Origin: Vibrio sinaloensis
GTDB taxonomy: Bacteria; Pseudomonadota; Gammaproteobacteria; Enterobacterales; Vibrionaceae
Assembly: GCF_023195835.1 (NCBI RefSeq)
Contig: NZ_CP096200.1
Location: 310,001 to 374,000, forward strand
Length of the DNA: 64,000 nt
Reading direction: 5' to 3'
The position numbers were made by a program, and so were the translations under genes. Under the pieces are notes generated by a model. The model saw only the letters and a program-made list of their open reading frames with translations, searched no databases and was not told where the DNA came from. Of this stretch, positions 53,743-63,047 are shown one piece after another (position 1 is the stretch's first letter; each line of letters begins with the position of its first letter).

Positions 53743-53889
53743 TTATCTTCTTCCTTATTCGATACTCTTTTCTGCTCAATACAAACGGCAACGACTTTGA
53801 TATTGCCTTTTTTGAGGTTGGCGCTTTCTATTTGTGATTAGAGTAATTAGCATTGAGATATGAATAAAATGATATAAGTTCATAGCAAC

Positions 53890-54768
53890 ATGAATACTGC
53901 TAATATCAATGTGATGATGCTCAAAACGCTCAAGTCACTGCGCGAGACAGGCAGTATTAGCCGTACCGCAGAGCAGTTGCACGTTACACAATCAGCGGTC
54001 AGTCATACCGTTAAAGCCTTGGAGAGAACACTAGAGGCGCCAGTTGTCGTCAGGCTGCCAAGGGGGATATCCCTCACTGACATCGGTATGGCTGCCAGTG
54101 AATCTGCGATAATTGCTCTGGAAGCCATAGACAATATCTTGAAGCTTTCATCCTCGGCATTAACCGGAACTGTGACGATTGCCGCCATCAATTGTGTTTC
54201 GAAGCAGATTCTCGCTCCGGTCTTGGCCTCGGTACAAAAAGCCCACCCGAAAATAGAGATAAATCTACTGGTAGGTACAGATCAAGAAGTTGAGAATTGG
54301 GTCAATATCGGGCTCGCAGACATCGGCATCGCCTACAATATGGAACCATCGGCCAGCGAGCTGCTATTTGATGATGAGTTCTATTACATCACTCGCTATC
54401 GACACTCGAAAGATACGCACGTGGCGTTAACTCATCTGAATAACAAGCCAATCATTGCTCTATCCTCGGGATGCGAACTGTTTATCCGTGACCTGTTTGA
54501 CCAATACGATCAGCAACTGGTAGTTAAAACCACGGTATCGGACTCTGCCGCGCTATTTTCTGTTGTAGCTTCAGGCTATGGTGATTCGCTTGTCCCGGGA
54601 CTGGCCTTCCCTGACGATTGGCAACAGCTGGTGAGTCGCCAACCGGTGTCGCCGACTCTGACGTGTTCATTAAGACTTATGTGTGCAAAACAGCAGACAT
54701 CAAATGACGCAGTTCAAGTGTTGGTTGAAGAAATTCGCCGTGCGGCGTTAGACAAGAAGCCAAAATAA
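53890..54768 (+). CDS. LysR-family transcriptional regulator
   Basis: This 292-residue regulator has a classical LysR HTH (TGSISRTAEQLHVTQSAVSHTV) at residues 20-42. The effector domain begins near residue 95 (GTVTIAAINCVSKQILAPVL). It is divergent from the SDR gene and is the likely regulator of it. The short start region (MNTANINVMMLKTLKSL) shows several possible Met starts; ATG 53890 is the first. A terminator follows. Confidence 0.9.
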   Translation: MNTANINVMMLKTLKSLRETGSISRTAEQLHVTQSAVSHTVKALERTLEAPVVVRLPRGISLTDIGMAASESAIIALEAIDNILKLSSSALTGTVTIAAINCVSKQILAPVLASVQKAHPKIEINLLVGTDQEVENWVNIGLADIGIAYNMEPSASELLFDDEFYYITRYRHSKDTHVALTHLNNKPIIALSSGCELFIRDLFDQYDQQLVVKTTVSDSAALFSVVASGYGDSLVPGLAFPDDWQQLVSRQPVSPTLTCSLRLMCAKQQTSNDAVQVLVEEIRRAALDKKPK

Positions 54769-54817
54769 GGCTCGGTCATTCTCAATGCAACCCTACTCTA
54801 TCGGTCACCAAATACAA

Positions 54818-54844
54818 TAAAGGCAGCGTTTTCGCTGCCTTTGC
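54818..54844. terminator. Bidirectional terminator (LysR / small gene)
   Basis: AAAGGCAGCG-TTTT-CGCTGCCTTT is an almost symmetric hairpin ahead of the convergent small gene. Confidence 0.85.
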
Positions 54845-54860
54845 TGTTGACTAGGGTTGG

Positions 54861-55055
54861 TTAGTTATCCAATGACATGCCAATTTGACTCAGTTTATCT
54901 TTAAACTCATCGACGCTGTTTGCCTCGTAAGTGGGAGAGCCATTAAAATAACGCGGCTTCTCCGGCAACATGGCATTTTTCAGCGCTTTCTCCTGGTCAA
55001 TATCGTCATGATAGACGGTCACGCGATTTGGAATGTCTTGTTGGAATTTCGCCAT
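54861..55055 (-). CDS. Small 64-aa hypothetical protein
   Basis: This hydrophilic protein has no signal peptide or membrane segment. The first 40 residues look like a beta-helix unit (NRVTVYHDDIDQEKALKNA), and the tail is mostly helical. AAAAGGAG lies before ATG 55055 at good spacing, and a terminator ends the transcript, so it is likely a real, independently expressed gene. No family is recognised. Confidence 0.72.
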   Translation of the reverse strand: MAKFQQDIPNRVTVYHDDIDQEKALKNAMLPEKPRYFNGSPTYEANSVDEFKDKLSQIGMSLDN

Positions 55056-55420
55056 TCTGTTCTCCTTTTCATCTGACGTTTACTCACTACTAAGCGTAGA
55101 AAACGCAGGCTCTCTGTCAAACTTTGCGCCAAGCCGAGTTATTGTGACAGCGTGATGACAACTCTATGAAAATACATACGATTTAGCCTCAAGATGACGA
55201 ATGCAAGCCGCTCCAGAAAGTTAAGTTTTGTGAACTGCTACGAACATTTTTCTCCCTTTAACTGGCAACCACTCAATGAGCTTGATTGACCAGTGTGATT
55301 GGGTTTATGCAGCGTTTCACAAATTTACTCTCTACGCCCCTACTCTGATCAGTAGGGGATGAGTTGCTTAATCCCCGCATGGTCTAGGCTATTGTTCAAG
55401 GTTTCTAGTGGTGCTAGTTA
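55056..55420. other. Upstream region of the GH13 gene
   Basis: These 365 bases hold no gene. The part near 55340-55380 contains GGGGAT-type boxes listed separately; the remainder shows no recognised structure. Confidence 0.5.
55355..55376. promoter_or_regulatory. MalT-like boxes upstream of GH13 gene
   Basis: GGGGATGAGT (plus strand, 55355-55364) matches the MalT consensus GGGGA[TG]GAGG at 9 of 10. GGGGATTAAG on the minus strand (55367-55376) matches at 8. A third, weaker box lies at 55331-55340. Confidence 0.5.
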
Positions 55421-57193
55421 ATGAAGAAAGAGAATATTTATCAGGTTTTTACTCGGTTATTTGGCAATACTCAACAAGCCCAAATACCTTGGGGAACCAT
55501 CGAGCAAAACGGGGTCGGAAAGTTTAGTGACTTTACCGATCAAGCCTTGGCGCAAATCCGCCAGTTAGGCATTACCTGTATTTGGTACACCGGCGTTCCA
55601 CACCATGCGTTGGTCGGCGATTACCGCCAATATGGGATTGATAACGACCACCCCAGTGTGGTCAAAGGACGAGCTGGCTCGCCCTACGCAGTCAAAGACT
55701 ATTATTCGGTTAACCCCGATCTTGCTGACGATCCCGCCAAGCGCAATCAAGAGTTTGAGGCGCTTGTTAAACGCACTCATAAAGCGGGTATGAAGGTCAT
55801 CATTGATATTGTGCCTAACCACGTTGCTCGCGTTTATAAAGGGCTGAACAACCCGCCGGGAGTACGTGATTTTGGTTGCGATGACGATTGCAGCGTTGAG
55901 TATCACAGAGACAACAACTTCTACTATATCCCAGGCCAAGAGTTCGCGCTTCCAGACGCGCTCAGCAGCAACCCTCCACTTGGCGGAGAACAGCATCCTG
56001 ACTTGGCAGTCCCGTATCAAGAGTTTCCCGCCAAATGGACGGGCAACGGCTCACGATTAGCCAAACCCAATCACGATGATTGGTACGAAACCGTTAAGAT
56101 CAATTACGGCATTCGCCCCGACGGCAGTAAAGATTTTGACTCACTACCAGAGCACTACCGTGAGCGCAGCGCCGCTGAACATTATCAGTTTTGGCAAGAT
56201 AAACGCGTGCCCAACTCGTGGCTAAAATTTCGCGATATTGCGCAGTATTGGTTACAGCTTGGTGTCGACGGTTTTCGTTTTGATATGGCCGAGATGGTGC
56301 CGGTGGAGTTTTGGAGCTATTTAAACTCGTCAATCAAGCACGCCAACCCTGAGGCTATCTTGATTGCAGAGGTTTATCAGCCCGAACTTTACCGCGACTA
56401 TATTCAGTTGGGGAAGATGAACTATCTGTATGACAAAGTGGACCTTTATGACCATCTCAAGGCGGTGATTCGTGGACAAGGCTCAACCAGCGACATTGGT
56501 CGTATTGAGTATCAGCGACGAGATATTGAACATCACCTGCTGCACTTTTTAGAAAATCATGACGAGCAACGGATTGCCAGCCCTGAGTTCGCTGGCTGCG
56601 CAGAAAAAGCGTTGCCTGCTATGCTTGTATCGGCGTGTTTGTCGAGCTCGCCCACCATGATCTATTTTGGCCAAGAGGTCGGCGAGGCAGCATGTGAGAT
56701 GGCCGGTTTTGGTCAGCCGAGCCGAACCTCTATTTTTGATTACATTGGCGTGCCTGCGCACCAACGCTGGGTCAATCATGGCCATTACGATGGCGGACTT
56801 TTGAGCGAGCAAGAGCAGCAACTTCGACGCTTCTATAAAAAGCTGCTTAATGCGACGTTAAACAGTTCAGCCCTGACGGGTGAATACCACGACCTCTACG
56901 CGGCCAACTATGCAAATTTCGCCGAGCTACAGCACAAGTTGTACGCTTTTGCTCGTTCAGATAAAGATGAGATTGTGCTTATCGCGACCAATTTCAGTAG
57001 TGAATTGGGGAAAACGGTGTCTTTGACCATTCCCGAGACGCTTATCAGCCATTGGACGCTTAGCTCTGGTCACTATACTTTAACTGATAGACTTAGCGAG
57101 CAAACCGTCACGCTAGTGGTCAACGAGCAACAAGGAAGCATGACTCTCGACTTGCCACCGCTGGCGTGTCGATTCCTCTCTTTAAAACGCTAA
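55421..57193 (+). CDS. GH13 alpha-amylase-family glycosidase
   Basis: This 590-residue enzyme has no signal peptide, so it probably acts in the cytoplasm on maltodextrins. The barrel motifs are complete: region I is DIVPNH near 126. The nucleophile Asp is in GFRFDMAEM. The acid/base Glu is in LIAEVYQPEL. The transition-state Asp is in FLENHDEQR. A C-terminal beta domain follows. MalT-like boxes upstream suggest maltose-regulon control. No other mal gene is present, so it is a stand-alone accessory amylase. ATG 55421 lacks a strong Shine-Dalgarno. Confidence 0.92.
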   Translation: MKKENIYQVFTRLFGNTQQAQIPWGTIEQNGVGKFSDFTDQALAQIRQLGITCIWYTGVPHHALVGDYRQYGIDNDHPSVVKGRAGSPYAVKDYYSVNPDLADDPAKRNQEFEALVKRTHKAGMKVIIDIVPNHVARVYKGLNNPPGVRDFGCDDDCSVEYHRDNNFYYIPGQEFALPDALSSNPPLGGEQHPDLAVPYQEFPAKWTGNGSRLAKPNHDDWYETVKINYGIRPDGSKDFDSLPEHYRERSAAEHYQFWQDKRVPNSWLKFRDIAQYWLQLGVDGFRFDMAEMVPVEFWSYLNSSIKHANPEAILIAEVYQPELYRDYIQLGKMNYLYDKVDLYDHLKAVIRGQGSTSDIGRIEYQRRDIEHHLLHFLENHDEQRIASPEFAGCAEKALPAMLVSACLSSSPTMIYFGQEVGEAACEMAGFGQPSRTSIFDYIGVPAHQRWVNHGHYDGGLLSEQEQQLRRFYKKLLNATLNSSALTGEYHDLYAANYANFAELQHKLYAFARSDKDEIVLIATNFSSELGKTVSLTIPETLISHWTLSSGHYTLTDRLSEQTVTLVVNEQQGSMTLDLPPLACRFLSLKR

Positions 57194-57197
57194 CAGT

Positions 57198-57229
57198 GTG
57201 GCCGAGCGATGCTGTTTCGCCTCGGCCAC
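57198..57229. terminator. Convergent hairpin (GH13 / DsbA-like)
   Basis: GTGGCCGAG and CTCGGCCAC form a perfect 9-bp stem with a 14-nt loop between two convergent genes; there is no clear T-run. Confidence 0.55.
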
Positions 57230-57234
57230 TGCAT

Positions 57235-57861
57235 TCATCTGGCAATCAAGGCTTCAACCTGATTAATCGTGCGTTGTGCCGACTGATAATCGATAGGTAG
57301 TTCGACCAAACCTTGCGGCGTTTGCACAAACAGAGATGGAAAGCTGTTACCTCCAATGCGTCGAGCAAATTCGATTTCTTCTAGCAACGCTTGGTTGAGC
57401 TCGGGCGATGAGAAATCCTCAGCAAACTGCTCAAAGTTGATCCCGAGTTGCTTGGCCAAATCGAGCAATACCTCGGCATCGCTCGGGTTGCGCGCTTGCA
57501 GGTAGTATGCCTGCTGAATCGCATCGAGCATCATCTTCTCTGCGCCTTGTTTACGTGCGGCAAGAATGGCGCGACAGGCGGGATAGGTTGATCTTCGCGG
57601 TGTGTTTTGTGTCCAAAAATCATAATTGAACGAAGTACCGAGATACGCTTCTATCTTCTTCCAGTAAGCGGCGATTTGCTGTTGCATTGACTCTGGCATT
57701 GGCACATCTGAGTCGGGGGCTAAACCTCCAAGCAGATACTGAATCTCGATTTTATCACTTAATGCGTCGTGTATTTGCTGCCAAACGGGCTTATACCCCC
57801 AGCACCAAGAGCACATAGGATCGTACACATAGTAAAGCGTATTGGTTTGATGAATAGACAT
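57235..57861 (-). CDS. DsbA-family (FrnE-like) thiol oxidoreductase
   Basis: This 208-residue protein has a thioredoxin fold with the helical DsbA insert. The redox motif CSWC is at residues 17-20 (YDPMCSWCWG) and the cis-Pro loop is SFPSLFV near 174. There is no signal peptide, so it works in the cytoplasm, unlike true DsbA. Relatives (FrnE, 2-hydroxychromene-2-carboxylate isomerase-like) act in oxidative stress or small-molecule chemistry. It is near the TCS gene but separated by 81 bp and likely independent. Confidence 0.88.
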   Translation of the reverse strand: MSIHQTNTLYYVYDPMCSWCWGYKPVWQQIHDALSDKIEIQYLLGGLAPDSDVPMPESMQQQIAAYWKKIEAYLGTSFNYDFWTQNTPRRSTYPACRAILAARKQGAEKMMLDAIQQAYYLQARNPSDAEVLLDLAKQLGINFEQFAEDFSSPELNQALLEEIEFARRIGGNSFPSLFVQTPQGLVELPIDYQSAQRTINQVEALIAR

Positions 57862-57942
57862 GCGGCTTACTCACTCCATTTGTTGCGATGGGTTTCAATT
57901 GCCCTATAGCTGGTCATATTGTTGGCACCTACGCATTTCACC

Positions 57943-58734
57943 TTACCACAGGTTAGTAAACTGGCTTTGCATTGCTCGGCTTACCGGCAGTTTGTCACTG
58001 CCAATCACGACCACCATTTTGCCAGTAATGATCTTGTTCACTTTTTCAATCGCCGCCACGTTGACTATGGTCGAACGATGAATTTGCCAAAACTGATTCG
58101 GATCCAGTTGCTGCATCAGCTCTTTTAACGAGGTTCGCAGCAAATATTCAACTTTTTTGCCCTGTTCGAGCGTAAACAGCGACACGTATTTATCTTCTGC
58201 TTTGAAGTAGCGCACATCATCTACCGAGATGAGGTGAATATCTTCTCCTTTGGCGGCCTTTAGCCATGTTAGATAGTTTGGTGTGGGTTCACGTTGGATT
58301 TGCTGCAACTGCTGCATCAAGGCCGCCACATCCACAGGCTGAGAATCAGCTTGTGGCTTGAGCCGCGCTTTGAGCTTGTCGATGCACTGCGCTAAACGAT
58401 GATCACTGATCGGTTTAAGCAGATAATCCACCGCATTGGCCTCAAACGCTTGCAGCGCGTATTCATCATAAGCGGTCACAAACACGATTTGCTGGTTGCG
58501 GCCCTGCTTGGTTAAGGCCTTAGCAACCGACATCCCATCCAACAGTGGCATTTTGATGTCCAAAAACACCACGTCCGGTTGATGTTGCTCAATCAAGAGC
58601 AGAGCTTCTTGACCATTTTTCGCCAGCCCTTTGATCTCAAGCTCTGGCCAATGGTCGGCCAAGAGTTTGTTCAAATGGTGACGCAGCAGGGGCTCATCAT
58701 CGGCAATCACTGCGCTCCACTCATGCTTCAACAT
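57943..58734 (-). CDS. LytTR-family response regulator
   Basis: This 263-residue regulator has an N-terminal receiver domain (DDEPLLRHHL, phosphorylation Asp in VVFLDIKMPLLDG, Thr in FVTAYDE, Lys in LLKPI) and a C-terminal LytTR DNA-binding domain (VRYFKAEDKYVSLFT, then RSTIVNVAAIEKV). The pair with the upstream LytS-type kinase resembles BtsSR/YpdAB. It starts 11 bp after the kinase stop codon and is the last gene of the operon. Its targets probably include its own operon, but no direct repeat was tested. Confidence 0.93.
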   Translation of the reverse strand: MLKHEWSAVIADDEPLLRHHLNKLLADHWPELEIKGLAKNGQEALLLIEQHQPDVVFLDIKMPLLDGMSVAKALTKQGRNQQIVFVTAYDEYALQAFEANAVDYLLKPISDHRLAQCIDKLKARLKPQADSQPVDVAALMQQLQQIQREPTPNYLTWLKAAKGEDIHLISVDDVRYFKAEDKYVSLFTLEQGKKVEYLLRTSLKELMQQLDPNQFWQIHRSTIVNVAAIEKVNKIITGKMVVVIGSDKLPVSRAMQSQFTNLW

Positions 58735-58745
58735 TCAATATCCTT

Positions 58746-59780
58746 TTAACTGTTGAGTTGCTGTAACGGGATAGTGAGGCAGGCACATACTCCGCCGCTG
58801 CTATTCTGTTGGATTGAGAGCTTGGCATGGCCATCATACAAAGCCTCTAGCCTCTGTCGTACATTATTCAAGCCCACGCCATTACCTTTCTTGGGCTGGT
58901 TTGAATTAAGCCCTACTCCAGTGTCATTCACTTCAACTAAGAGTTGGTCTTGTTGTTGTTCGACCCTTATCGTCAACTCGGCACCGTCAACTTTAGGCTC
59001 TACCCCATGCAAGATGGCGTTTTCCACTAAAGGTTGCAACAACAAGGGCGCAAAGCTGACAGAATGTTCAACGGTGTTGTCGATTTGGTAACTGAGTCGA
59101 TCGCCGAGGCGAATTTTCTGAATCGCCAGATAAGCATCAACCAAGTCTAGCTCTGCTTGCAGGGTGGATTCTGTTTGGCGACTATTGTTTAACGTCCCTC
59201 TAAGCAGCTCGGTGAGCTTTTCAAGCATACGCTGTGCCGCTTGCGGATCTTGGCCAATCAAGGCATTGACATTAGCCAGTGTGTTAAATAGGAAATGGGG
59301 TTCAATTTGGCTTTGCAACTGACGAAGTTGGCTAGTTAATAGCGTCTTTTCCTGCTCGGATTGAATGCGTTTTGACTTCTCGAGCTCTTGTTGTGCAAGT
59401 AACTTCTGTTCATGAGTATAGAAGTAGTAAAAACAGGTAACGGTAAACACAAAACCAAGTGCAATAACTGGCTTCATGTGGTTCCAATCGTCAAAATGAT
59501 CGTAACTGCGCAGCCAATAATAGGCATTGATCGAGCCAAACACCATTGCACCCAACACAGAAAAGATGTTGGTCAAACGCCTTGGCATTGTTGGATTAAA
59601 AAAGCAGATCACGACCGAGCAAAGCACGGAACTGTAGCCATAGCCTAAGCTAATGACCAAATGTTCTAGATAGGGATCCGGCCAAATACTCTGAGTAACA
59701 AACGCGATGACAATACAAAACAGCGTCGTGTAGGCTAAACTTTTCGTCGTCGTTTTCCATGTTGGGGCGTATTCACTCAT
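58746..59780 (-). CDS. LytS/YehU-type sensor histidine kinase
   Basis: This 344-residue membrane kinase has four predicted N-terminal transmembrane segments (residues ~15-120), a coiled-coil linker (QELEKSKRIQSEQEKTL), a His_kinase domain with phosphoacceptor His in QSQIEPHFLFNTLANVNAL (near residue 170), and a HATPase domain with N box and G box (ENAILHGV, NDTGVGLN, GNGVGLNNVRQRL). The ATG at 59780 overlaps the stop TGA of the upstream barrel gene by one base (TGATG), so translation is coupled. Its signal is unknown, and the operon context suggests envelope sensing. Confidence 0.92.
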   Translation of the reverse strand: MSEYAPTWKTTTKSLAYTTLFCIVIAFVTQSIWPDPYLEHLVISLGYGYSSVLCSVVICFFNPTMPRRLTNIFSVLGAMVFGSINAYYWLRSYDHFDDWNHMKPVIALGFVFTVTCFYYFYTHEQKLLAQQELEKSKRIQSEQEKTLLTSQLRQLQSQIEPHFLFNTLANVNALIGQDPQAAQRMLEKLTELLRGTLNNSRQTESTLQAELDLVDAYLAIQKIRLGDRLSYQIDNTVEHSVSFAPLLLQPLVENAILHGVEPKVDGAELTIRVEQQQDQLLVEVNDTGVGLNSNQPKKGNGVGLNNVRQRLEALYDGHAKLSIQQNSSGGVCACLTIPLQQLNS

Positions 59781-61042
59781 CAAAACTTTCCTCTTAGATT
59801 AAGAAAAATCATACGCTTATCAGGTAAGTTTGCATATAGCGACTGTTTGCTTCCCGTCATAAAACGCGCCGCAAGTTCTGCTAGGAAGGACACTTTGCCA
59901 CTGTCGTGCAGTGTGTACTTGAGCCACTGCGTCGCTATCACGCCGTTGTCCTCAGGTGCGTACAGTAGGTCAATCGTCGGTGAAAAGTCATTGAGCCACA
60001 GCATATTTTGCGACCACGACCACTGACTCCAACTACTCGAATCCAGCGACCAGTGAAACATCAAATTGTGTTGGACGAGGTTGGCGTGGGTTAGGCCATT
60101 AGCATAGCTAGCTGCCATTGGCGCTGTGCCCGGGTTTGAAGATAATTTAGTGCGTTGTTGAAACGCAAAATCCCACTGTTGCTTACTCCAACTGCGGTTG
60201 TCATACCAATACTCGACAATAATGTTGTTGCCCATCGCATTGGCCCAGTTTAGTCCGAGTAGCGCCTGAAAGCCCGATGTGGCACTGGTTAACTCGGTCG
60301 GCGCCGCTGATGACTGGACAAAGGTTAAGTATCGGCGCTGATAGACAGCGGAAGCGTGCCACGCCCAAGCTGAGTCAACTACCGTGACTAGTGAACCGCC
60401 AAGTAAACCATGGCGCACATCATCATAGTAAGCGATGCCTTGCCATTCATTGTCGCCTTGCATCCAATATCGGCGCAAGCCGACCCCTTGCTGCTGCGCT
60501 GCCTGCTCGAGGGTGGTCGCGCTTTGTTGGCTCCAACTCGAATCAGTGTAAACTAGGCCCCACTCACCAGCCGAGTCAAAGTAAGACGCCATCGCGCTGC
60601 CTACGCCCTCTTCCACTTGAATTCCGACCGGATTGCGACGATAAGGTTTAAATAAGTCTAACGGTCGGTAACCATAACCGACTCCCCAATCCAACCTCAC
60701 CTTGCCGAGCGTCAGGTCAATCGGCATATCGCCGACTTGCTGACTCGACTGCCAAAACAGCTCCTGAACAATCAGTTCAGCATCGAACGATTGACTGGAA
60801 TCAGAGCTATAGATTCGATTGCCCTTAGCGGCGAACAACCCCGTCAGATCATAGCCTTGTACTTCAACATCGAGGAGGGCGTCAACTTGCTCAGTACTTG
60901 AGCGAGCCTTGGGCCCAAGCAACTGCGAATCGCGATGAGCCTGCGCTTGAGAACTTATCGTGTAGTCCCAATCAAAGCTCAGTTCGGCATGAGAAAAGCA
61001 ACTCACCAGCAAGGCCAATAATCCCAAAGCACGCCAACTCAT
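59780..61042 (-). CDS. Outer-membrane beta-barrel candidate of the export operon
   Basis: This 420-residue precursor has a signal peptide (residues 1-19, LLALLVSCFSHA). The mature part is rich in Trp, Tyr and Ser with alternating strands, and ends in LRGKF with a C-terminal Phe. These are features of outer-membrane barrels of about 14-18 strands. A DWGVGYGYRPLDLF motif near residue 118 resembles alginate-export or porin-like proteins. The exact family is not recognised. It starts directly after the LolA-like gene (TAAATG) and is followed by a translation-coupled kinase gene. Confidence 0.75.
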   Translation of the reverse strand: MSWRALGLLALLVSCFSHAELSFDWDYTISSQAQAHRDSQLLGPKARSSTEQVDALLDVEVQGYDLTGLFAAKGNRIYSSDSSQSFDAELIVQELFWQSSQQVGDMPIDLTLGKVRLDWGVGYGYRPLDLFKPYRRNPVGIQVEEGVGSAMASYFDSAGEWGLVYTDSSWSQQSATTLEQAAQQQGVGLRRYWMQGDNEWQGIAYYDDVRHGLLGGSLVTVVDSAWAWHASAVYQRRYLTFVQSSAAPTELTSATSGFQALLGLNWANAMGNNIIVEYWYDNRSWSKQQWDFAFQQRTKLSSNPGTAPMAASYANGLTHANLVQHNLMFHWSLDSSSWSQWSWSQNMLWLNDFSPTIDLLYAPEDNGVIATQWLKYTLHDSGKVSFLAELAARFMTGSKQSLYANLPDKRMIFLNLRGKF

Positions 61043-61795
61043 TTATAACTCCGAAAGTGCATTTCGCACTAAGTAAGCGGGGTTGTAGTATTTGTCATCG
61101 AGGGCTTGTGGCGTGATCGCCTGATACTCAATCACGGTTTTTTTCGCCGGTTGGATCTGATCTAACAAGGTCATTTCGGTCACGCGGGCTTGTCCGTCTC
61201 GCTCGCCGCGGGTAAACCAAGCCTGTTTGGCGAGTTTACCAGAGCGCAAATAGAGATCGGCTTTGATCGGAAAGTCATCCTTGGCGTCCAACCATAAATC
61301 TATCGCTTCGTAACTTGCACCCGATGTATTCGCACTCAAACGCAGTCGGTTGGTGTTTACCGATTGCAAGTCAGACTCAATGGTCTCGTTCGATACCCAG
61401 CTTGCTTGATAATCCTCGCTCCAAGTTAACGTAGAGATATCGCCCACTGAGGCCTCGCCGAGCAATTTCTGCATCGGCGTAATCCGTATCGGACGACGAC
61501 TCTTCGGCATTACTAACCAATAGTTGTCGCCCAACATGAGCATCTTCTGCCCGGCCTCCACTGGCGATTTGAAGATCACCAAAGATTCGCGATTCTCACG
61601 GGTATAAACGTTGTATTGGCGTGTTTTGTCGAGTTGATCGTTCTCAAACAAACGAACTAAAGAGACTACCTTGGCAGACTGGCTATCTAGACGAAATTGA
61701 TCGGCATTTTTGACCATAGTGGTGACATCTTGCGCCGCGACGATTGAGGTCATTGCCATATAAGAAATCAGTACCGCAAACAGTTTGTTAAACAT
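61043..61795 (-). CDS. LolA-like periplasmic carrier
   Basis: This is a 250-residue precursor with a signal peptide (residues 1-21). The mature part matches the LolA-like 'outer membrane lipoprotein-sorting' family: VIFKSPVEAGQKMLMLGDNYWLVMP-type strands, then RPIRITPMQKLLGEASVGDI. That fold is an open beta-barrel that carries acyl chains through the periplasm. Unlike general LolA, it is encoded inside an ABC exporter operon and should be dedicated. It overlaps the permease gene by 8 bp. Confidence 0.88.
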   Translation of the reverse strand: MFNKLFAVLISYMAMTSIVAAQDVTTMVKNADQFRLDSQSAKVVSLVRLFENDQLDKTRQYNVYTRENRESLVIFKSPVEAGQKMLMLGDNYWLVMPKSRRPIRITPMQKLLGEASVGDISTLTWSEDYQASWVSNETIESDLQSVNTNRLRLSANTSGASYEAIDLWLDAKDDFPIKADLYLRSGKLAKQAWFTRGERDGQARVTEMTLLDQIQPAKKTVIEYQAITPQALDDKYYNPAYLVRNALSEL

Positions 61796-63047
61796 AGATC
61801 AGTGCCTCCGTGATGGGTTTCTTCACTCCTTTTGATGCCGATAGCCAAGCCGCAACGACACAAATCGCCATCACGCCCAGCGTGGTGACTAATAGGAGTT
61901 CGGGAGAGAAGTAAATATTGAGCGGGTACCCCTCGGTTCTTCCAGGCGGTGGTGGCATTTCAATCTCAACCACCATTAACAGCAAGCTGGTCGCTAAGCT
62001 AAGCAGACCGCCCAACGCCGCCCCAATCAACGCCAGCAACGCAGATTCACGCACAAAACTGGCAACGATTTCACTAGGATAGGTTCCCAGCGCCGACAAG
62101 GTGCCGATTTCCCGGGTTCGTTCAGTCACCGACATGGTCATAGTATTAAACAGCGCAACAAACACCACCAAAGCCATCACCGCGCCCATTATGCCAAAAA
62201 TTCGATCGTATAAGTCTTTGACCTTATTGTAGAAAAAGGCTCTTTCCTGCCATGGCGTCACCTCAACATCTTGTGCCAATGTCAGTTGGTTCAACTGCGC
62301 TTCTACCCAGCGCTGCATGCGCTCCGTTTGTTCGGTATCAAATAGAAATACCGACAGGGTGCTGACTTTATTACTCGACAGCAGTTGCTGCGCCGAATCG
62401 ATATGCAGATACAACTGACGTTTGTCGAGCTCTGGGACGCCAGTCGAATAGATGCCGCGAACTTTGTAGTCATAAGCGTTCAGTGCGCCGTCGCTTGTTG
62501 TTGCGAGTAAGGTCACCCAATCGCCTGGCTGCACATTGAGATTTCGCGCCAGATCAACGCCTAACACCACTTCTGGCTCCGCTGGGTCGTAACGCGAAGA
62601 GTGGATGCTGGATAGCGTCTTTCCTTGGCGAACATCAAGAAACGGCCCTTTCATATCAAATTCGCGCTCATTGACCCCAATACCGACGAAAATCGTTGAT
62701 TTATTGCCATTTGAAACCAGCCCGGTGAAATCAATTCTCGGCTGAACCCCTCGCACCGCCTCATTGGCGAGCAACTGCTTAACGATGGCTGGGGCATCTG
62801 CCAATCCATTGGCCAGTGGCATCTCCTCATCTTGCTCAAAAAAGCCTGGCTGGCTAATGGTTAAATGGCCAGTATCACGCGCCGTTGATTCTTTGAGCGA
62901 TTGGTAGGTATAGAGACCGAAACCACCAGCGGAGGTAAGCGCAAATATCGCGATGGCGATAATCAATATCGACAGCAAACTGCGGCGGCGATTTCGATGC
63001 AGATTTAAGTACGCGACACGTATTGTCAGCGGAATCAACTTGCCCAT
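61788..63047 (-). CDS. FtsX/LolCE-type ABC permease
   Basis: This 419-residue inner-membrane protein has one N-terminal and three C-terminal transmembrane helices around a large periplasmic domain (residues ~45-290), the MacB/LolCE topology. Family segments are AYLNLHRNRRRSLLSILIIA at the start and TMSVTERTREIGTLSALG near 300. It probably extracts a lipidated or hydrophobic substrate from the outer leaflet of the inner membrane. ATG 63047 has AGGAGGC upstream; an earlier in-frame GTG-like start at 63080 overlaps the ATPase. It overlaps the ATPase gene by 13 bp. Confidence 0.92.
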   Translation of the reverse strand: MGKLIPLTIRVAYLNLHRNRRRSLLSILIIAIAIFALTSAGGFGLYTYQSLKESTARDTGHLTISQPGFFEQDEEMPLANGLADAPAIVKQLLANEAVRGVQPRIDFTGLVSNGNKSTIFVGIGVNEREFDMKGPFLDVRQGKTLSSIHSSRYDPAEPEVVLGVDLARNLNVQPGDWVTLLATTSDGALNAYDYKVRGIYSTGVPELDKRQLYLHIDSAQQLLSSNKVSTLSVFLFDTEQTERMQRWVEAQLNQLTLAQDVEVTPWQERAFFYNKVKDLYDRIFGIMGAVMALVVFVALFNTMTMSVTERTREIGTLSALGTYPSEIVASFVRESALLALIGAALGGLLSLATSLLLMVVEIEMPPPPGRTEGYPLNIYFSPELLLVTTLGVMAICVVAAWLSASKGVKKPITEALIYV

